64,000 nucleotides of DNA from JANTGF01 sp963750735 (GCA_963750735.1 CAVVRY010000011.1:62001-126000), one strand, 5' to 3'; shown: positions 9,601-19,576, counted from the stretch's first letter. Translations and numbers: made by a program. Notes: generated by a model from the sequence alone, not told the origin.

Positions 9601-10897
9601 TGAACTCCGTTGATGATCTTAAATGCTTTATTTGTGCCACCTGAGTTCTAACATGCTTTTTATTCAGGGAAAATAGGGATTCACCTCCTAGTGATGTAGT
9701 CAACTGTCCGGTCTTGGTTGCCCAAAGTTCCTTTTCCTCCAAAATTTCTACATCAAGATCAGTGGGATCACCAGGATTGGCCAGGTGCTTTTGGAAAAAG
9801 GCATACATGGCTTCCCTGTTTTTCTTTGTAGAAGCATGCCCATCATCATCTTCCACCATTTCCATATTCTCAGGGTTTCCAATCATGCTATAGAATTGCT
9901 TTGTTTCTTTGAACGTTTCCCTTGCTCCCTGTATGCTAAAGAAATCACGTGTAGTAGTAATCATTAAACATGGTTTGGGTGCTCTAACCTCCAGCAGGTC
10001 AGCATGATCTAGACCCTCGCTAATCATATGTACAAGGTTTTGTTCTGCATCCTGTGGCCCAATTGATTTTAAAACATATTCCATGCTTGTAATGAAGCAT
10101 TCTGGTGCAGCTGCAAGAATTCTTTCATCCATAGCAGCTGTATAGGCAGTTTGTGTTCCCCCACCAGAGCGGCCAGTCATTCCAATTCTATTTGGATCGA
10201 CCTCTTTCCTGGTTAGAAGGTAGTCAACACTTCTGATGCCATCCCATACGAAATACTTTGTTGGCGAATAACCAGAAACATAGCATTGTGCTCCCGGGTA
10301 CGAATGTTCCACTGTGGGTCCAAAAGGGGACTTACCTTCCGATTCATTATAATATTGTAATCGTTCCCCCTGCCCTATTGGATCAAATGCCAGAACAACA
10401 AATCCCTTTTTAACCAGGTTGATGATTACGTGTTGATAGGTTTCACTTCTAAACCCATTTGCAGTATGTCCACTTGCATAGATAATTGCCGGCTTTTTGC
10501 CTTTTGGTTTAGAAGGAATAAATAAGGCAGCAGTGACGAAGTACCCAGGCATTGACTCATAAATCAGCTTTTCGACCTTATAGCCATCCTTCTTTATAAT
10601 TCCAGTCACCTGTGCATTCAAAGGTGTTTTTTCTGGGAACTCTCCCAATAACTGGGTTAGTTTTTTATTAACCTCTATCTGGCGTTTTTCATAGTCATCT
10701 TTTGAATTTAAACCTAAAATTGCTGCCTTTCTCTTATCCAGCTGTTTAAATGCTAACTCACAGGAGCTTTTATACATCGAATTTTCAGCATCGGAATAAA
10801 ACTTCCAGTAGTTGAATAAAGCAACATCATCTTGAGCTTGTAAAGGTAATATGAGGATTATTAGAATAAGTAGGGTATGAATTATCTTGATATTCAT
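9572..10897 (-). CDS. Acetyl-xylan-esterase-like alpha/beta hydrolase (N-terminal half of a split gene)
   Basis: Starting at the ATG at 10897 (an in-frame ATG 33 bp upstream is possible) the product has a signal peptide (LLILIILILPLQAQ). The core shows an oxyanion-type block (SGHTANG), DPIGQGER, the nucleophile motif GRSGGGTQTAY, and a late DDDGHAS catalytic His, as in the acetyl-xylan-esterase / dienelactone-hydrolase-like families. It probably deacylates carbohydrate or aromatic esters in the periplasm. The stop at 9572 comes just after an A5 run and seems to be a frameshift artefact, the second hydrolase domain following in another frame. The next upstream gene (11.0-12.2 kb) encodes a related hydrolase, suggesting a duplicated esterase operon. 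Confidence 0.82.
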   Translation of the reverse strand: MNIKIIHTLLILIILILPLQAQDDVALFNYWKFYSDAENSMYKSSCELAFKQLDKRKAAILGLNSKDDYEKRQIEVNKKLTQLLGEFPEKTPLNAQVTGIIKKDGYKVEKLIYESMPGYFVTAALFIPSKPKGKKPAIIYASGHTANGFRSETYQHVIINLVKKGFVVLAFDPIGQGERLQYYNESEGKSPFGPTVEHSYPGAQCYVSGYSPTKYFVWDGIRSVDYLLTRKEVDPNRIGMTGRSGGGTQTAYTAAMDERILAAAPECFITSMEYVLKSIGPQDAEQNLVHMISEGLDHADLLEVRAPKPCLMITTTRDFFSIQGARETFKETKQFYSMIGNPENMEMVEDDDGHASTKKNREAMYAFFQKHLANPGDPTDLDVEILEEKELWATKTGQLTTSLGGESLFSLNKKHVRTQVAQIKHLRSSTEFNERVDQIEK

Positions 10898-11083
10898 TTT
10901 ATTATTTCCTTTTACATTACTTTGTGACATTCTTAGTGTGCCTTTGTGGTAAAAAACATTATAAATCTGATTTAAATTAAGAATTACCAGGAATGATCAT
11001 TTGATTTAACAATATCAGGAGGCATAGGGAAATCCTTATTAAAAACTACCAGCATAGAAGTTTTTTCTACTACTGCATCAGAC

Positions 11084-11602
11084 TCATCTACATCTCCATT
11101 CGTATCGCATACTAGCCTTATAGTTCAATCCAAGATGCTTTGCCATAAATGGATACATTGCCTTTCGTTTTGAAATTCCATATGAATGTCCTTCATCAGG
11201 GAAATGAACATTTTCAACCTGATCGGCCTTTCCGTATAATTCATATACACGTTGGATATAAGGAAATTCAACTTTCGGAACATTTTTCGTCCAGTCTTCC
11301 CCATCAGAAATTATCAATTGTGGTTTTGGAGCAAAAACAGCAGCAATTTCTACATTATTGGTTTCGTGATTCTCACTTTTATGGATGGGCATTCCACTTT
11401 CGCAAACACAGCCACCAAAAAAATGTGCTGAAATCTGAATAGCGGGAACAGAAACTGCCACGCGATCATCTACTGCGGTCAATAAGAAAGTTTGAGTAGC
11501 TCCACCCGATGCTCCGGTTACACCAATTCTATGATCATCAATCTCAGGCAAGGAAATCAGGTAATCCAGGGCCCGAATACTATTCCAAAGTTGCTGTTTC
11601 AA
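11084..11602 (-). CDS. Alpha/beta hydrolase, C-terminal fragment (frameshifted)
   Basis: This fragment continues the 11580-12185 gene: it contains the nucleophile elbow GASGGATQTF, an AHFFGGCVCESG segment and a late catalytic His in DEGHSYG. In the same frame, upstream of its first Met, the sequence reads GWEHHHPYALKQQLWNS, typical of full-length homologues. A second slip near 11116 (an extra G in AAGG) creates the early stop at 11084; with it removed the frame runs on to a TAA at 10984, ending KSNDHSW. So the true gene probably spans 10984-12185 as one secreted esterase of about 400 residues. Confidence 0.7.
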   Translation of the reverse strand: MKQQLWNSIRALDYLISLPEIDDHRIGVTGASGGATQTFLLTAVDDRVAVSVPAIQISAHFFGGCVCESGMPIHKSENHETNNVEIAAVFAPKPQLIISDGEDWTKNVPKVEFPYIQRVYELYGKADQVENVHFPDEGHSYGISKRKAMYPFMAKHLGLNYKASMRYEWRCR

Positions 11603-12185
11603 TGCATATGGATGATGGTGTTCCCAACCTGCCTTTACTCATGTCTCCATAGCCAACCATGTCGTATGACAAAACAACTGCACCCATTTTGGCCAGCATG
11701 GCACATCGTTTTTGCATATCCTCCCTAAACCTTCCATAATCTCCAGGTTTTGTCCAATGACCGTGGGGACAGAGTATTCCAGGGACTTTTCCTTTGATTT
11801 TTAAAGGTTTATACAAACTTCCTGTAACATATACACCCGGTGAACTTTCAAAGGCTACATTGATAACGGAATACCCTTCATACTCGCGAAAGTTTCGGTA
11901 AATTATATTTTGCTCGGTTTTTTCTGGTAAAGGAAACAATTCAGCACCTTTTAGGATTCCCTCGCGAATAATTTGGGCTCTATTCTCCCATTCGTTTACA
12001 TTGGTATAGCTTTCACTAAATTCTTTTAATTGCTGTACAGCTTCTTCCTCTGTCTGATAATTTCCTACACATAGCATTGAAGTATCTACCTGCCCAAAAA
12101 CATTGAGAAAGCTCGTTACTATAAGAAAAGTAAAAAATAGATTAAAGAATTTTTTATTCAAATGATAAGCGTGATTTGAGATCAT
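11580..12185 (-). CDS. Alpha/beta hydrolase, N-terminal fragment (frameshifted)
   Basis: The fragment has an N-terminal signal segment (hydrophobic LFFTFLIVTSFLNVFGQ), then the esterase N-lobe with VYVTGSLYKP, LCPHGHWTKPG and VVLSYDMVGYGDM. The frame is lost around 11632: removing one G from AAAGGCAGG gives GDMSKAGWEHHHPY and restores the fold through the nucleophile motif in the next fragment. It is the first gene of the minus-strand hydrolase/amidohydrolase run. The family is the acetyl-xylan-esterase-like group; the substrate is not defined by the sequence. Confidence 0.72.
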   Translation of the reverse strand: MISNHAYHLNKKFFNLFFTFLIVTSFLNVFGQVDTSMLCVGNYQTEEEAVQQLKEFSESYTNVNEWENRAQIIREGILKGAELFPLPEKTEQNIIYRNFREYEGYSVINVAFESSPGVYVTGSLYKPLKIKGKVPGILCPHGHWTKPGDYGRFREDMQKRCAMLAKMGAVVLSYDMVGYGDMSKGRLGTPSSICIETATLE

Positions 12186-12278
12186 AATATTTAATATTTA
12201 TAGGATGATGCTTAAGTCTCAATGTAAATATTGCAAAAAATTCAATATCTTGTAATGCATTTTTCCTTAAACCGACAA

Positions 12279-12314
12279 TTTGAATCGAATACGAATAAAA
12301 TTAAAATAAATTTG
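12279..12314 (+). promoter_or_regulatory. Candidate Bacteroidota promoter of the PIG-L gene
   Basis: TAAATTTG at 12307-12314 matches the Bacteroidota -7 consensus TAnnTTTG exactly, with TTTG at 12279-12282. The 24-nt gap is a little longer than the usual 19-21. The ATG is at 12351. Confidence 0.45.
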
Positions 12315-12350
12315 ACAGTATATTGTCATAATTCCTTAAAATTTAATACT

Positions 12351-13184
12351 ATGAAAACCTACTTTGCTATTGCTTTGCTACTGATGCTTAATTTTATGTC
12401 TTTTGCACAGCCAGAAGTTCCAATTAATGAATGGAAAGGGAAGACAATACTTTTAATTGGGGCACATCCTGATGATGATACATATTCTCAAGGTACTTTA
12501 GCGATGCTTCAGGCAAATGGAAATGAAATTTTTATTGCGATCCTAACAACAGGAAATGTTGGAACACAGGACCCAGCACTTTCCATGACTGACCTGGCAA
12601 ACATTCGACTCCAGGAAGAGTTAGCGGCTCTCGAAGAATTGGGAATACCTGGTGACCATTATATCAACCTGGGTTATGATGATGGTCTGCTTGAATATGA
12701 AAATAAAAAAGAAGTAGTAGCAAAGCTGGTTCGTTTGATTCGGAAAATCAGGCCTGATGTTCTTTTTGCTTTTGATCCGGGAAAAGAGGAACAGCGCTGG
12801 CATAAGGCTGATCATAGGGCTTCTGCATACCTTTCTGCTGATGCTGCCCGCGCAGCCATGTGGCCTTTGCTTTTCCAGGGCCAGGTAACTGTGGAAGGTT
12901 TGAAAGCGCACACCATACCTGAATATATTCTTTACGACTGCGCTGAAAAAGATATAAATACATGGGTTGATATATCTGATTATAAGGACAAAAAAATCAA
13001 AGCCATGTCTAAATATGTTAGCCAATGGAGTTCAGGATGGTATAAATATACAGGGCCAGAATTGTCAGAAAAGGAGCAAAAAGAGGTAATAGAAAGAGTT
13101 AGTAGCCGGATTAAATACGTCGATGGTAAGGCTATGGAAGGATTGCGCTACTATAAAGGATTGCCTGACAATATTGGAAGGTAG
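12351..13184 (+). CDS. Secreted PIG-L family deacetylase (LmbE-like)
   Basis: The ATG at 12351 is preferred over longer in-frame starts because it gives a clean signal peptide (MKTYFAIALLLMLNF...SFAQ) and follows a promoter-like element. The enzyme has the zinc-binding AHPDD motif (His39, Asp41/Asp42) and a second HKADH motif (His151/His155) typical of PIG-L/LmbE N-acetyl-sugar deacetylases. It probably removes N-acetyl groups from a GlcNAc-type substrate in the periplasm. It is convergent with the HTCS gene, 20 bp away, and is a single-gene unit. The exact substrate is unknown. Confidence 0.9.
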   Translation: MKTYFAIALLLMLNFMSFAQPEVPINEWKGKTILLIGAHPDDDTYSQGTLAMLQANGNEIFIAILTTGNVGTQDPALSMTDLANIRLQEELAALEELGIPGDHYINLGYDDGLLEYENKKEVVAKLVRLIRKIRPDVLFAFDPGKEEQRWHKADHRASAYLSADAARAAMWPLLFQGQVTVEGLKAHTIPEYILYDCAEKDINTWVDISDYKDKKIKAMSKYVSQWSSGWYKYTGPELSEKEQKEVIERVSSRIKYVDGKAMEGLRYYKGLPDNIGR

Positions 13185-13204
13185 TTCTTCGTCGAATTTT
13201 AAAT

Positions 13205-16200
13205 TCAAGTAGGACTCTTCTTGCTATATTCTTTTGGAGATTTACCAAAATGTTCTTTAAAGCATTTGGCAAAATAGGAAGGATTGGAGAACCCAACTTT
13301 AAAAGCTATTGTTGTGACATTTCGATTGTTTTGTTGCAATAATTTTGAAGCCATTTTTAACCTCATTACGCGAATCAATTCGCTGGGCGACATACCTGTT
13401 AAGGCCTTCAATTTGCGATAAAGATGGACCCTGCTAATGCCTAATTGCTCCTGGAGCCGGCCAACATCGAACTCAAAGTCACCCAAATTTTCATCAATAA
13501 TTCCGGTAATTTTTTTAAGATATTTCTCATCCCTTGAATTGATTTCAATATCCTCGAAGTCAAAACCGATTAAGGATGAAAATTTCTTTCTCAACTTTTC
13601 TCTTTGTTTCAGTAAATTCTGAATACGGCTGGTTAACTCCTCAATTTTGAATGGCTTAGTTATATAATCATCTGCACCGGTTTCTAAGCCTTCTATCTTT
13701 TGTTCACTGGTGGATCGGGCGGTTAACATTATCACCGGAATATGGCTTGTTCTTTCATCCAGTTTAATCCGGGAGCACAATTCGATTCCATCGATTCCCG
13801 GCATCATAATATCAGTAAGAATCAGATCAGGAATCTTATTAAAAGCCAAATCCAAACCCATATCCCCATTATCCGTTTCCAATATGTTGTAAGAGGGGGT
13901 AAGAATTCCCCTAATGAACTCACGTAAGTCAAAATTATCTTCAATTACCAGGATTTCGTATTTTCCAGCAGCTTCACCAATGCCATTTTCATTAAACTCT
14001 ATATCAATAGCTTCCTCCATAATTCCATCAACATCCAGGTCAGGTTTTACTTCTTTAAAGACAAACTCATTTTTCGATAAATGATCTATTCCAAGAGGTA
14101 TTTCAATGATAAAGATGGTTCCTGTTTTCGGTCTGCTTTTCACTCTTATTTTTCCATGCATAATCTCAACCAACTCCTTAACCAGAGACAATCCTATACC
14201 AGTTCCCCTGGCACTTTCCTGAACAGCTTCGCTGCCCCTGTAAAAACGGGTAAATATATTAATCAGGTTTTCATTGCTAATTCCAATACCGGTGTCAGCT
14301 ACTACGATTTTCAGACTGTCAGGCTCTGTATGAATCTTACTTTTAAAAGTCTTTATTCGGCAGGTTACGATTCCCTGCTCCGGGGTAAATTTAATGGCAT
14401 TTGATAAGAGATTCGTAACTATTTTGGTAAGTTTATCCCTATCGTACCAGGCTATATATTCATTCTCAGGTATATCCACTACATAGCGAATATTCTTTGT
14501 TTCCGCCATTGAAGAAAACTCATTCACCAGTACCCGAAGATACTGTACAACATTATCTTCACTCAGGACCAGTCTCATTTTCCCTTCATCCAACCTGGTT
14601 ATATCAAGCAACTGATCAATGAGTTGCATTAATCTTTGTCCGTTTCTTTTAATTAGCTCAAGCCATTCCTTTTTTCTAAAACTGTCTCCTTTTTCTTGTA
14701 TCAGGTTGTCTATAGGACCTAGGATCAAGGAAAGTGGAGTTCTGATTTCATGGGATATGTCTGTAAAAAACCTGGTTTTTAACTGGTCCAGTTCCCGTAT
14801 CTGTACATTTTTATTCTTAAGCTCCTCTGTTCTAGATTCAACCTCCCGCATAAGGGTTTTTCTTTCTTTTAGCAGGCTGTAGGTCCTCCATCTTAATATT
14901 CCAAATAACAATAGTAAAATAGCCACTCCATAACCAGCATAAGCTATATTGGCACCGTACCAGGGAGGATGAATGGTAATGCTCAGGTTAATTCCCTCTT
15001 TATTCCATATTCCATCGTTGTTTGAACCGGTAACCCAAAAGGTATAGTCACCCGGTTTTAGATCCCGGTACTCTGCTGTTCTCCTGGTACCCGAGAATAC
15101 AGTATCCAGATCAACTCCCTGCATATAATATTTATACTGGTTTTCTTCCGGGTTGGTAAAATCCAGTGCCGCAAATTCAAACTCCAGGAAGTTCTCTTTA
15201 TAGGATAAATCAATGTGCTCAGTGTAAGTAATGGATTGCTTCAGAACTGTAGTATCAGAAATTGGAACAGGCTTATTATTTAGAACAAAGTCGGTCAATA
15301 CTATTGGTGGAACAAAAGTATTAATTGGGATACTGTCCGGGTGAAAAGAGATCAGCCCGGTAGTTCCTGCTAAAAAAATCCTGCCTGTAAGGGGATTTCT
15401 TGTAAAATTTCGGTCAAAGCGCTCAATGGCAATACCATCAGACTTATTGTATGAAGTAAATGTTCCCTTCTCTGGATCCAACCTTGCAATGCCACTGTTA
15501 GTGGCAATCCAGATGTTCCCTTTTTCATCTTCAATCAGGCCACGGATATGTAGATCAGGCAAACCATCGCTTTTGGAATAATGTTTAAATTTTAAAGAAT
15601 CAGGATTAAGGTAACTCCCTTCGATATAACTGGCATCCAGGTAACTTAATCCATTCGAGCGCGTACCAACCCACATATTACCCTTGTGGTCCTGTAGTAG
15701 TGAGGAAATTTGAGGAGCTGCGAGGCCATCTGGATTTTCCGTATTGTGCTTAATGGGAATGATACTTTCAATCGTTGGATTAAAATAATTCACTCCAAAT
15801 TCTGTCCCAAACCATAAATTACCCTTAGTGTCTTCAATATTTGAAAACGTAACACCTGTATTATAAGGTACGGTATCCACCTCTTCCCAGATAAATTCAG
15901 ATATTTTTTTATCGATATCTATTTGAATGCAGCCAGGATTTGCACCTATCCATATAAGACCCCTTCTATCTTGAATCATACAATAGGGCCAAATAATTTG
16001 ATCTGGGTTTGCCAATGTAAAAGGATAAGGGATAGTAGAAAACACCTCCTTTTTCATATCAAATATATACAATCCAGTATATCCCGAACAATATAGTTTG
16101 TCATTATTATCTGGGAGGAGATGCCTAATAACATTATTACCAGTAAGATTGGGTTTAAACTCCACTAGGTTCTTGGTTAAGGGATCGTATTTATGTAATC

Positions 16201-17515
16201 CTATATCAGATGTTATCCAAAGAATTCCTTTTGGATCCTCATATGCAGAATTAATGGATAGTCCTAGTTTCTCCAATAATCCGAAAAATTGATGATCGAA
16301 CAAAGTGAATTTTTGCTTTTTGTGTGCAAAGCGTTGAATTCCACCATTGGTACCAAACCAAATTTCACCAAAGGTATCGCAAAACAATCCGTTGATATAG
16401 GTAATATTTGGAGATATACTAAACCTGTTATCGGGGTCTGGACGAAACAAATCCCAAGTTTCACTGCTAGTATTGAATAAAAAAATACCAAGTTGGGGTG
16501 ATGTAAGCCAAATATTTCCATCCAGATCGAAATCAAACTCAGAAATTCGATATTTAAAGTGATAGGTTTTGTAATCTTTGAAATAGGATTTCTTAGTATC
16601 CAATTCATTCATTAACAGGTCCCTCCTGTCAGAGATTTTCACCAAAAACCAATCGCTTGTATCCGGACTTTCCGGGTTATTGAATAGCCAGAGGTTTCCT
16701 TTTCCATCTTCTTTAATATCAAAAGCACGAATCGGGATAGGTTCGCCTCCCTCCCTGTACAATTCAAAAAAGGTGAACTTCTCACTCTCTGGATTAAAAT
16801 GTATCAAGCCTACCTGACAACCGAACCATATGTTGTTGAATTCATCTAAATAAGATGAGAATATTTGATGTGATGGTATACTATTGGCATCCGTAGAATC
16901 CTGTAAGTATTCTTTAAAGGAATCTGTTTCATAACTGTATTTGAATAAAGGATAACCTCCCCCATATCCTGTGGTACCCACCCATACATTTCCATTTTGA
17001 TCAGGTAAAACAGACCATATTTCCGTATCATCAATTGTTTCAGGGTCAATTCCAGGTCTTGGAAATTTGAGGAATTTCTCCGTCCTGGGATCGTACCTAA
17101 ATAATCCACGCTTACGATTACAACCAATCCAGATATTGCCTTTCTCATCTTCGGCCATAATTCGAGCATAGGGTGAAGATAAATCATCATTGCCCATGGG
17201 AGTTTTCATGAACTCCTTTAATTCATAGCCATCATACCGGTTCAAGCCATCTTTGTGACCAAACCACATGAATCCTTTGCTATCCTGAAATATTACAAAA
17301 TTGTCATGAAAATCAGGTAGATCAAATTTCTCCAGTGGTTTTTCAAAAAGTACATCTCCGGGCTTATAGACACCTCTTTGCTGGCCATAGCTTATGGAAA
17401 GAAATAAATATAATGTAAGTACAACGGGAAAACTAAAAAACCTTAGGCTGAGAATGGGTTTAGGTTGGATTGAATTATATTCAGACTCGGGACAATATAA
17501 TTTTCCTGTCAGCAT
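13205..17515 (-). CDS. Hybrid two-component system sensor/regulator (HTCS), 1436 aa
   Basis: This is an intact single-protein signalling system. Domain order: signal/TM near 25-45; about 14 Reg_prop beta-propeller repeats (about 50-740, recurring GNIWxGT); a Y_Y_Y domain (about 760-860); a TM segment near 865-890; HisKA with His922 (DISHEIRTP); HATPase_c with the usual N and G boxes (about 1030-1150); a receiver with Asp1235 (LTDIMMPGIDG); and an AraC-type HTH at the C-terminus (about 1330-1430). Known HTCS proteins sense oligosaccharides in the periplasm and activate neighbouring polysaccharide-utilisation genes. The divergent lipoprotein gene at 17813 and other glycan genes are plausible targets. 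Confidence 0.95.
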   Translation of the reverse strand: MLTGKLYCPESEYNSIQPKPILSLRFFSFPVVLTLYLFLSISYGQQRGVYKPGDVLFEKPLEKFDLPDFHDNFVIFQDSKGFMWFGHKDGLNRYDGYELKEFMKTPMGNDDLSSPYARIMAEDEKGNIWIGCNRKRGLFRYDPRTEKFLKFPRPGIDPETIDDTEIWSVLPDQNGNVWVGTTGYGGGYPLFKYSYETDSFKEYLQDSTDANSIPSHQIFSSYLDEFNNIWFGCQVGLIHFNPESEKFTFFELYREGGEPIPIRAFDIKEDGKGNLWLFNNPESPDTSDWFLVKISDRRDLLMNELDTKKSYFKDYKTYHFKYRISEFDFDLDGNIWLTSPQLGIFLFNTSSETWDLFRPDPDNRFSISPNITYINGLFCDTFGEIWFGTNGGIQRFAHKKQKFTLFDHQFFGLLEKLGLSINSAYEDPKGILWITSDIGLHKYDPLTKNLVEFKPNLTGNNVIRHLLPDNNDKLYCSGYTGLYIFDMKKEVFSTIPYPFTLANPDQIIWPYCMIQDRRGLIWIGANPGCIQIDIDKKISEFIWEEVDTVPYNTGVTFSNIEDTKGNLWFGTEFGVNYFNPTIESIIPIKHNTENPDGLAAPQISSLLQDHKGNMWVGTRSNGLSYLDASYIEGSYLNPDSLKFKHYSKSDGLPDLHIRGLIEDEKGNIWIATNSGIARLDPEKGTFTSYNKSDGIAIERFDRNFTRNPLTGRIFLAGTTGLISFHPDSIPINTFVPPIVLTDFVLNNKPVPISDTTVLKQSITYTEHIDLSYKENFLEFEFAALDFTNPEENQYKYYMQGVDLDTVFSGTRRTAEYRDLKPGDYTFWVTGSNNDGIWNKEGINLSITIHPPWYGANIAYAGYGVAILLLLFGILRWRTYSLLKERKTLMREVESRTEELKNKNVQIRELDQLKTRFFTDISHEIRTPLSLILGPIDNLIQEKGDSFRKKEWLELIKRNGQRLMQLIDQLLDITRLDEGKMRLVLSEDNVVQYLRVLVNEFSSMAETKNIRYVVDIPENEYIAWYDRDKLTKIVTNLLSNAIKFTPEQGIVTCRIKTFKSKIHTEPDSLKIVVADTGIGISNENLINIFTRFYRGSEAVQESARGTGIGLSLVKELVEIMHGKIRVKSRPKTGTIFIIEIPLGIDHLSKNEFVFKEVKPDLDVDGIMEEAIDIEFNENGIGEAAGKYEILVIEDNFDLREFIRGILTPSYNILETDNGDMGLDLAFNKIPDLILTDIMMPGIDGIELCSRIKLDERTSHIPVIMLTARSTSEQKIEGLETGADDYITKPFKIEELTSRIQNLLKQREKLRKKFSSLIGFDFEDIEINSRDEKYLKKITGIIDENLGDFEFDVGRLQEQLGISRVHLYRKLKALTGMSPSELIRVMRLKMASKLLQQNNRNVTTIAFKVGFSNPSYFAKCFKEHFGKSPKEYSKKSPT

Positions 17516-17727
17516 ATCTAATGGATAGGTTTACTGGCAATTTGCATAATAGGGGTTATGGCTATATGAATATAGGAAAAATATCAATAGAAGCAGAGAA
17601 AAAGAACAAGGGTTTGATAAAAATGACATATATACTGTTAAACTGCAATCCAAAGAGAACAGATTACAAATAACTCAAAGTCTATATCAATTCGAAAAGG
17701 TGGATTAAGAAGGGAAAATACAACAAT

Positions 17728-17746
17728 TGTTACCTAAATTGTAACA
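17728..17746. promoter_or_regulatory. Inverted repeat, possible operator in the divergent intergenic region
   Basis: TGTTAC-(7 nt)-GTAACA sits between the HTCS gene (starts 17515, minus) and the beta-helix lipoprotein gene (starts 17813, plus). It is a candidate binding site for the AraC-type domain of the HTCS or another dimeric regulator; the assignment is inference. Nothing else recognisable lies in 17516-17812. Confidence 0.35.
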
Positions 17747-17812
17747 TAGGTAGTGGTTTTTTGCTTGTTAATAATCTAACTTGATAATTATTAACCCCCA
17801 AATTTTATTACA

Positions 17813-19267
17813 ATGAAAAAAATTATTTTTCCTGTTTTCATTTTAATGTTAATTGCTTTCACTGGCTGCACCAAGGACTACCTAAACCACCCTGGCGACA
17901 ACGAAGATCCCAATTTAAAAAAGAAGGACAAGAATGTATTTGTTGTGTTACCTAGTGGTGGCGATGACACCGAAGCTCTACTGCAGGCATTTGCTGATGC
18001 CCAGGCTACAGGATCTTATGCCACGGTAAAACTCGTTGCCGGAGAATACCATGTTGGCCTTATAGAAATTCACTCCTTCTTTGGTAAATTTACCGGTGCA
18101 GGTAAAGACGCTACAATCATATTACCCACTCCAAATCTGCCTGTACCAAATGGAGTTGATTCAAATGTACTTCCGGCATGGTTTAAATTTCTAGCTGGTG
18201 ACCTGGTGATATCCAATATGACCTTTAAAATCCCCGATGGTTTACCATGCCTAGACCCGGGAGATGGCTATTTTGCAACTGACCTTTTCACAATTTTAGA
18301 TTTAGCGGATTTCACTGAGCATTACAGACCTGAGACCAGATATATTAAGGCTCTGGTAGAACATGTCAATTTTTTTGGTGGTAATGATAATGGCGAAGGA
18401 GGATACTGGAAGACTACCTACAATACACTTTTAGGTATATGGATTGGTATAGATTTTTGGTGGGGAGAGGCACCGGAGTATACAATGACAGTGGGAGATG
18501 TATCAATTAGTCATTGTTCTTTTGACAATTTGTTAAATGCATTTGAATACTCTCACATGATGAATAGCAAGGGTTCCATCAGTCATAATATTGCAACAAA
18601 TACCTGGTATGCTTTTTATATGAACTACAATGTTGAATCGGATATACAAATCTTTAAAAATAAATTCGAAAATAATCTCTTAGGTGATATTATGGTTGAT
18701 GATAGTGATTGGGGACTCTGGTCTGGTTTGGTAACCTCAAAAAGAACTAAATATCATATTTATGGAAATCACTTTGATGTTGTATCAGGCTCAATAAGTT
18801 TAACTATGATGGAATTACAACCTATTTCCGGGACTTCAGAAGATGTACCCTTTCCAATTTATAATATTTGGGATAATCATTTTAATCTACCTGAGGGTGC
18901 AATTGGAATAAATGGTTTGAATACACAAAACTCATTCATTAATGGAAATAAATTTAAAGGGAATGGCGAGTTCGGTATTTACCTTGAAGGAACAGCTGAG
19001 CCTGAAATATTTGCTGAAAACAATATGCTGCTTTTCAACAAATTTAATCCCGCTCATTATAGTGAGGCAAACATTTTCCTGGGGAGCTATACCAGGGATT
19101 GTAAGGTAATTGGAAATACGCCAGAAGAAACCATTATTGATAATGGTATTAATAATGATATTAATATACTCAAGAAAATCAAATGGCAAAAAAAATCAGC
19201 CTATGATATAAAAGGATATTATAAAAACTTTTATGATAATCAATTTAGAAATAAGATTTCTAATTGA
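17813..19267 (+). CDS. Lipoprotein with right-handed parallel beta-helix (pectate-lyase-like fold)
   Basis: A lipoprotein signal with Cys19 (IAFTGC) precedes a charged linker (residues 20-45). The body opens with a PSGGDDTEALLQAFADA block, typical of the start of polysaccharide-lyase-like or glycoside hydrolase 28-like beta-helices, followed by many short Asn- and Gly-rich turns consistent with a right-handed beta-helix (INGNKFKGNGEFGIYLEG and similar). Catalytic residues cannot be assigned with confidence. It may bind or cleave a polysaccharide at the cell surface. It is divergent from the HTCS gene, has no downstream partner, and is followed by a strong terminator. Confidence 0.8.
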   Translation: MKKIIFPVFILMLIAFTGCTKDYLNHPGDNEDPNLKKKDKNVFVVLPSGGDDTEALLQAFADAQATGSYATVKLVAGEYHVGLIEIHSFFGKFTGAGKDATIILPTPNLPVPNGVDSNVLPAWFKFLAGDLVISNMTFKIPDGLPCLDPGDGYFATDLFTILDLADFTEHYRPETRYIKALVEHVNFFGGNDNGEGGYWKTTYNTLLGIWIGIDFWWGEAPEYTMTVGDVSISHCSFDNLLNAFEYSHMMNSKGSISHNIATNTWYAFYMNYNVESDIQIFKNKFENNLLGDIMVDDSDWGLWSGLVTSKRTKYHIYGNHFDVVSGSISLTMMELQPISGTSEDVPFPIYNIWDNHFNLPEGAIGINGLNTQNSFINGNKFKGNGEFGIYLEGTAEPEIFAENNMLLFNKFNPAHYSEANIFLGSYTRDCKVIGNTPEETIIDNGINNDINILKKIKWQKKSAYDIKGYYKNFYDNQFRNKISN

Positions 19268-19302
19268 GCGTAAATAAATCTTTAGGTAAAACAAGAATTA
19301 GA

Positions 19303-19330
19303 AACCTCCCTTTAATTTTGGGAGGTTTTT
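19303..19330 (+). terminator. Rho-independent terminator
   Basis: A perfect 8-bp stem (AACCTCCC / GGGAGGTT) with a 9-nt loop, followed by a T run, lies 35 bp after the beta-helix lipoprotein stop. Confidence 0.9.
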
Positions 19331-19419
19331 TATTATTACCAGGATATAGATTTCTCATCACTAAAAGTGATTCGAAATGACATTTAATTAGTTATCTGTA
19401 AGTTGGAATCTAAAGTTAC

Positions 19420-19500
19420 ACTGAGACTTCGATGTGAGCTCTGTTGAACCTTGTCGAATGTGTGACGGTCTACTTTTCGACAGGCTCAAAGTGACCTTAA
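19420..19500. repeat. Dispersed intergenic repeat (TTCGACAGGCTC type), copy 1
   Basis: The interval contains TTCGACAGGCTCAAAGTGAC and a related CTTGTCGAATGTG block. Similar text recurs at 31.6, 31.9 and 42.1 kb, always outside genes. It matches a REP-like intergenic element that I know to be common in Bacteroidota genomes. The remaining part of 19331-19576 contains nothing recognisable. Confidence 0.7.
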
Positions 19501-19576
19501 ATTGTTTGGATATCCAGTATATTATTTAAATAATTCTATAAGTTTCAGCTTAACTTCCTCCGGGTCAGGGTCAATA

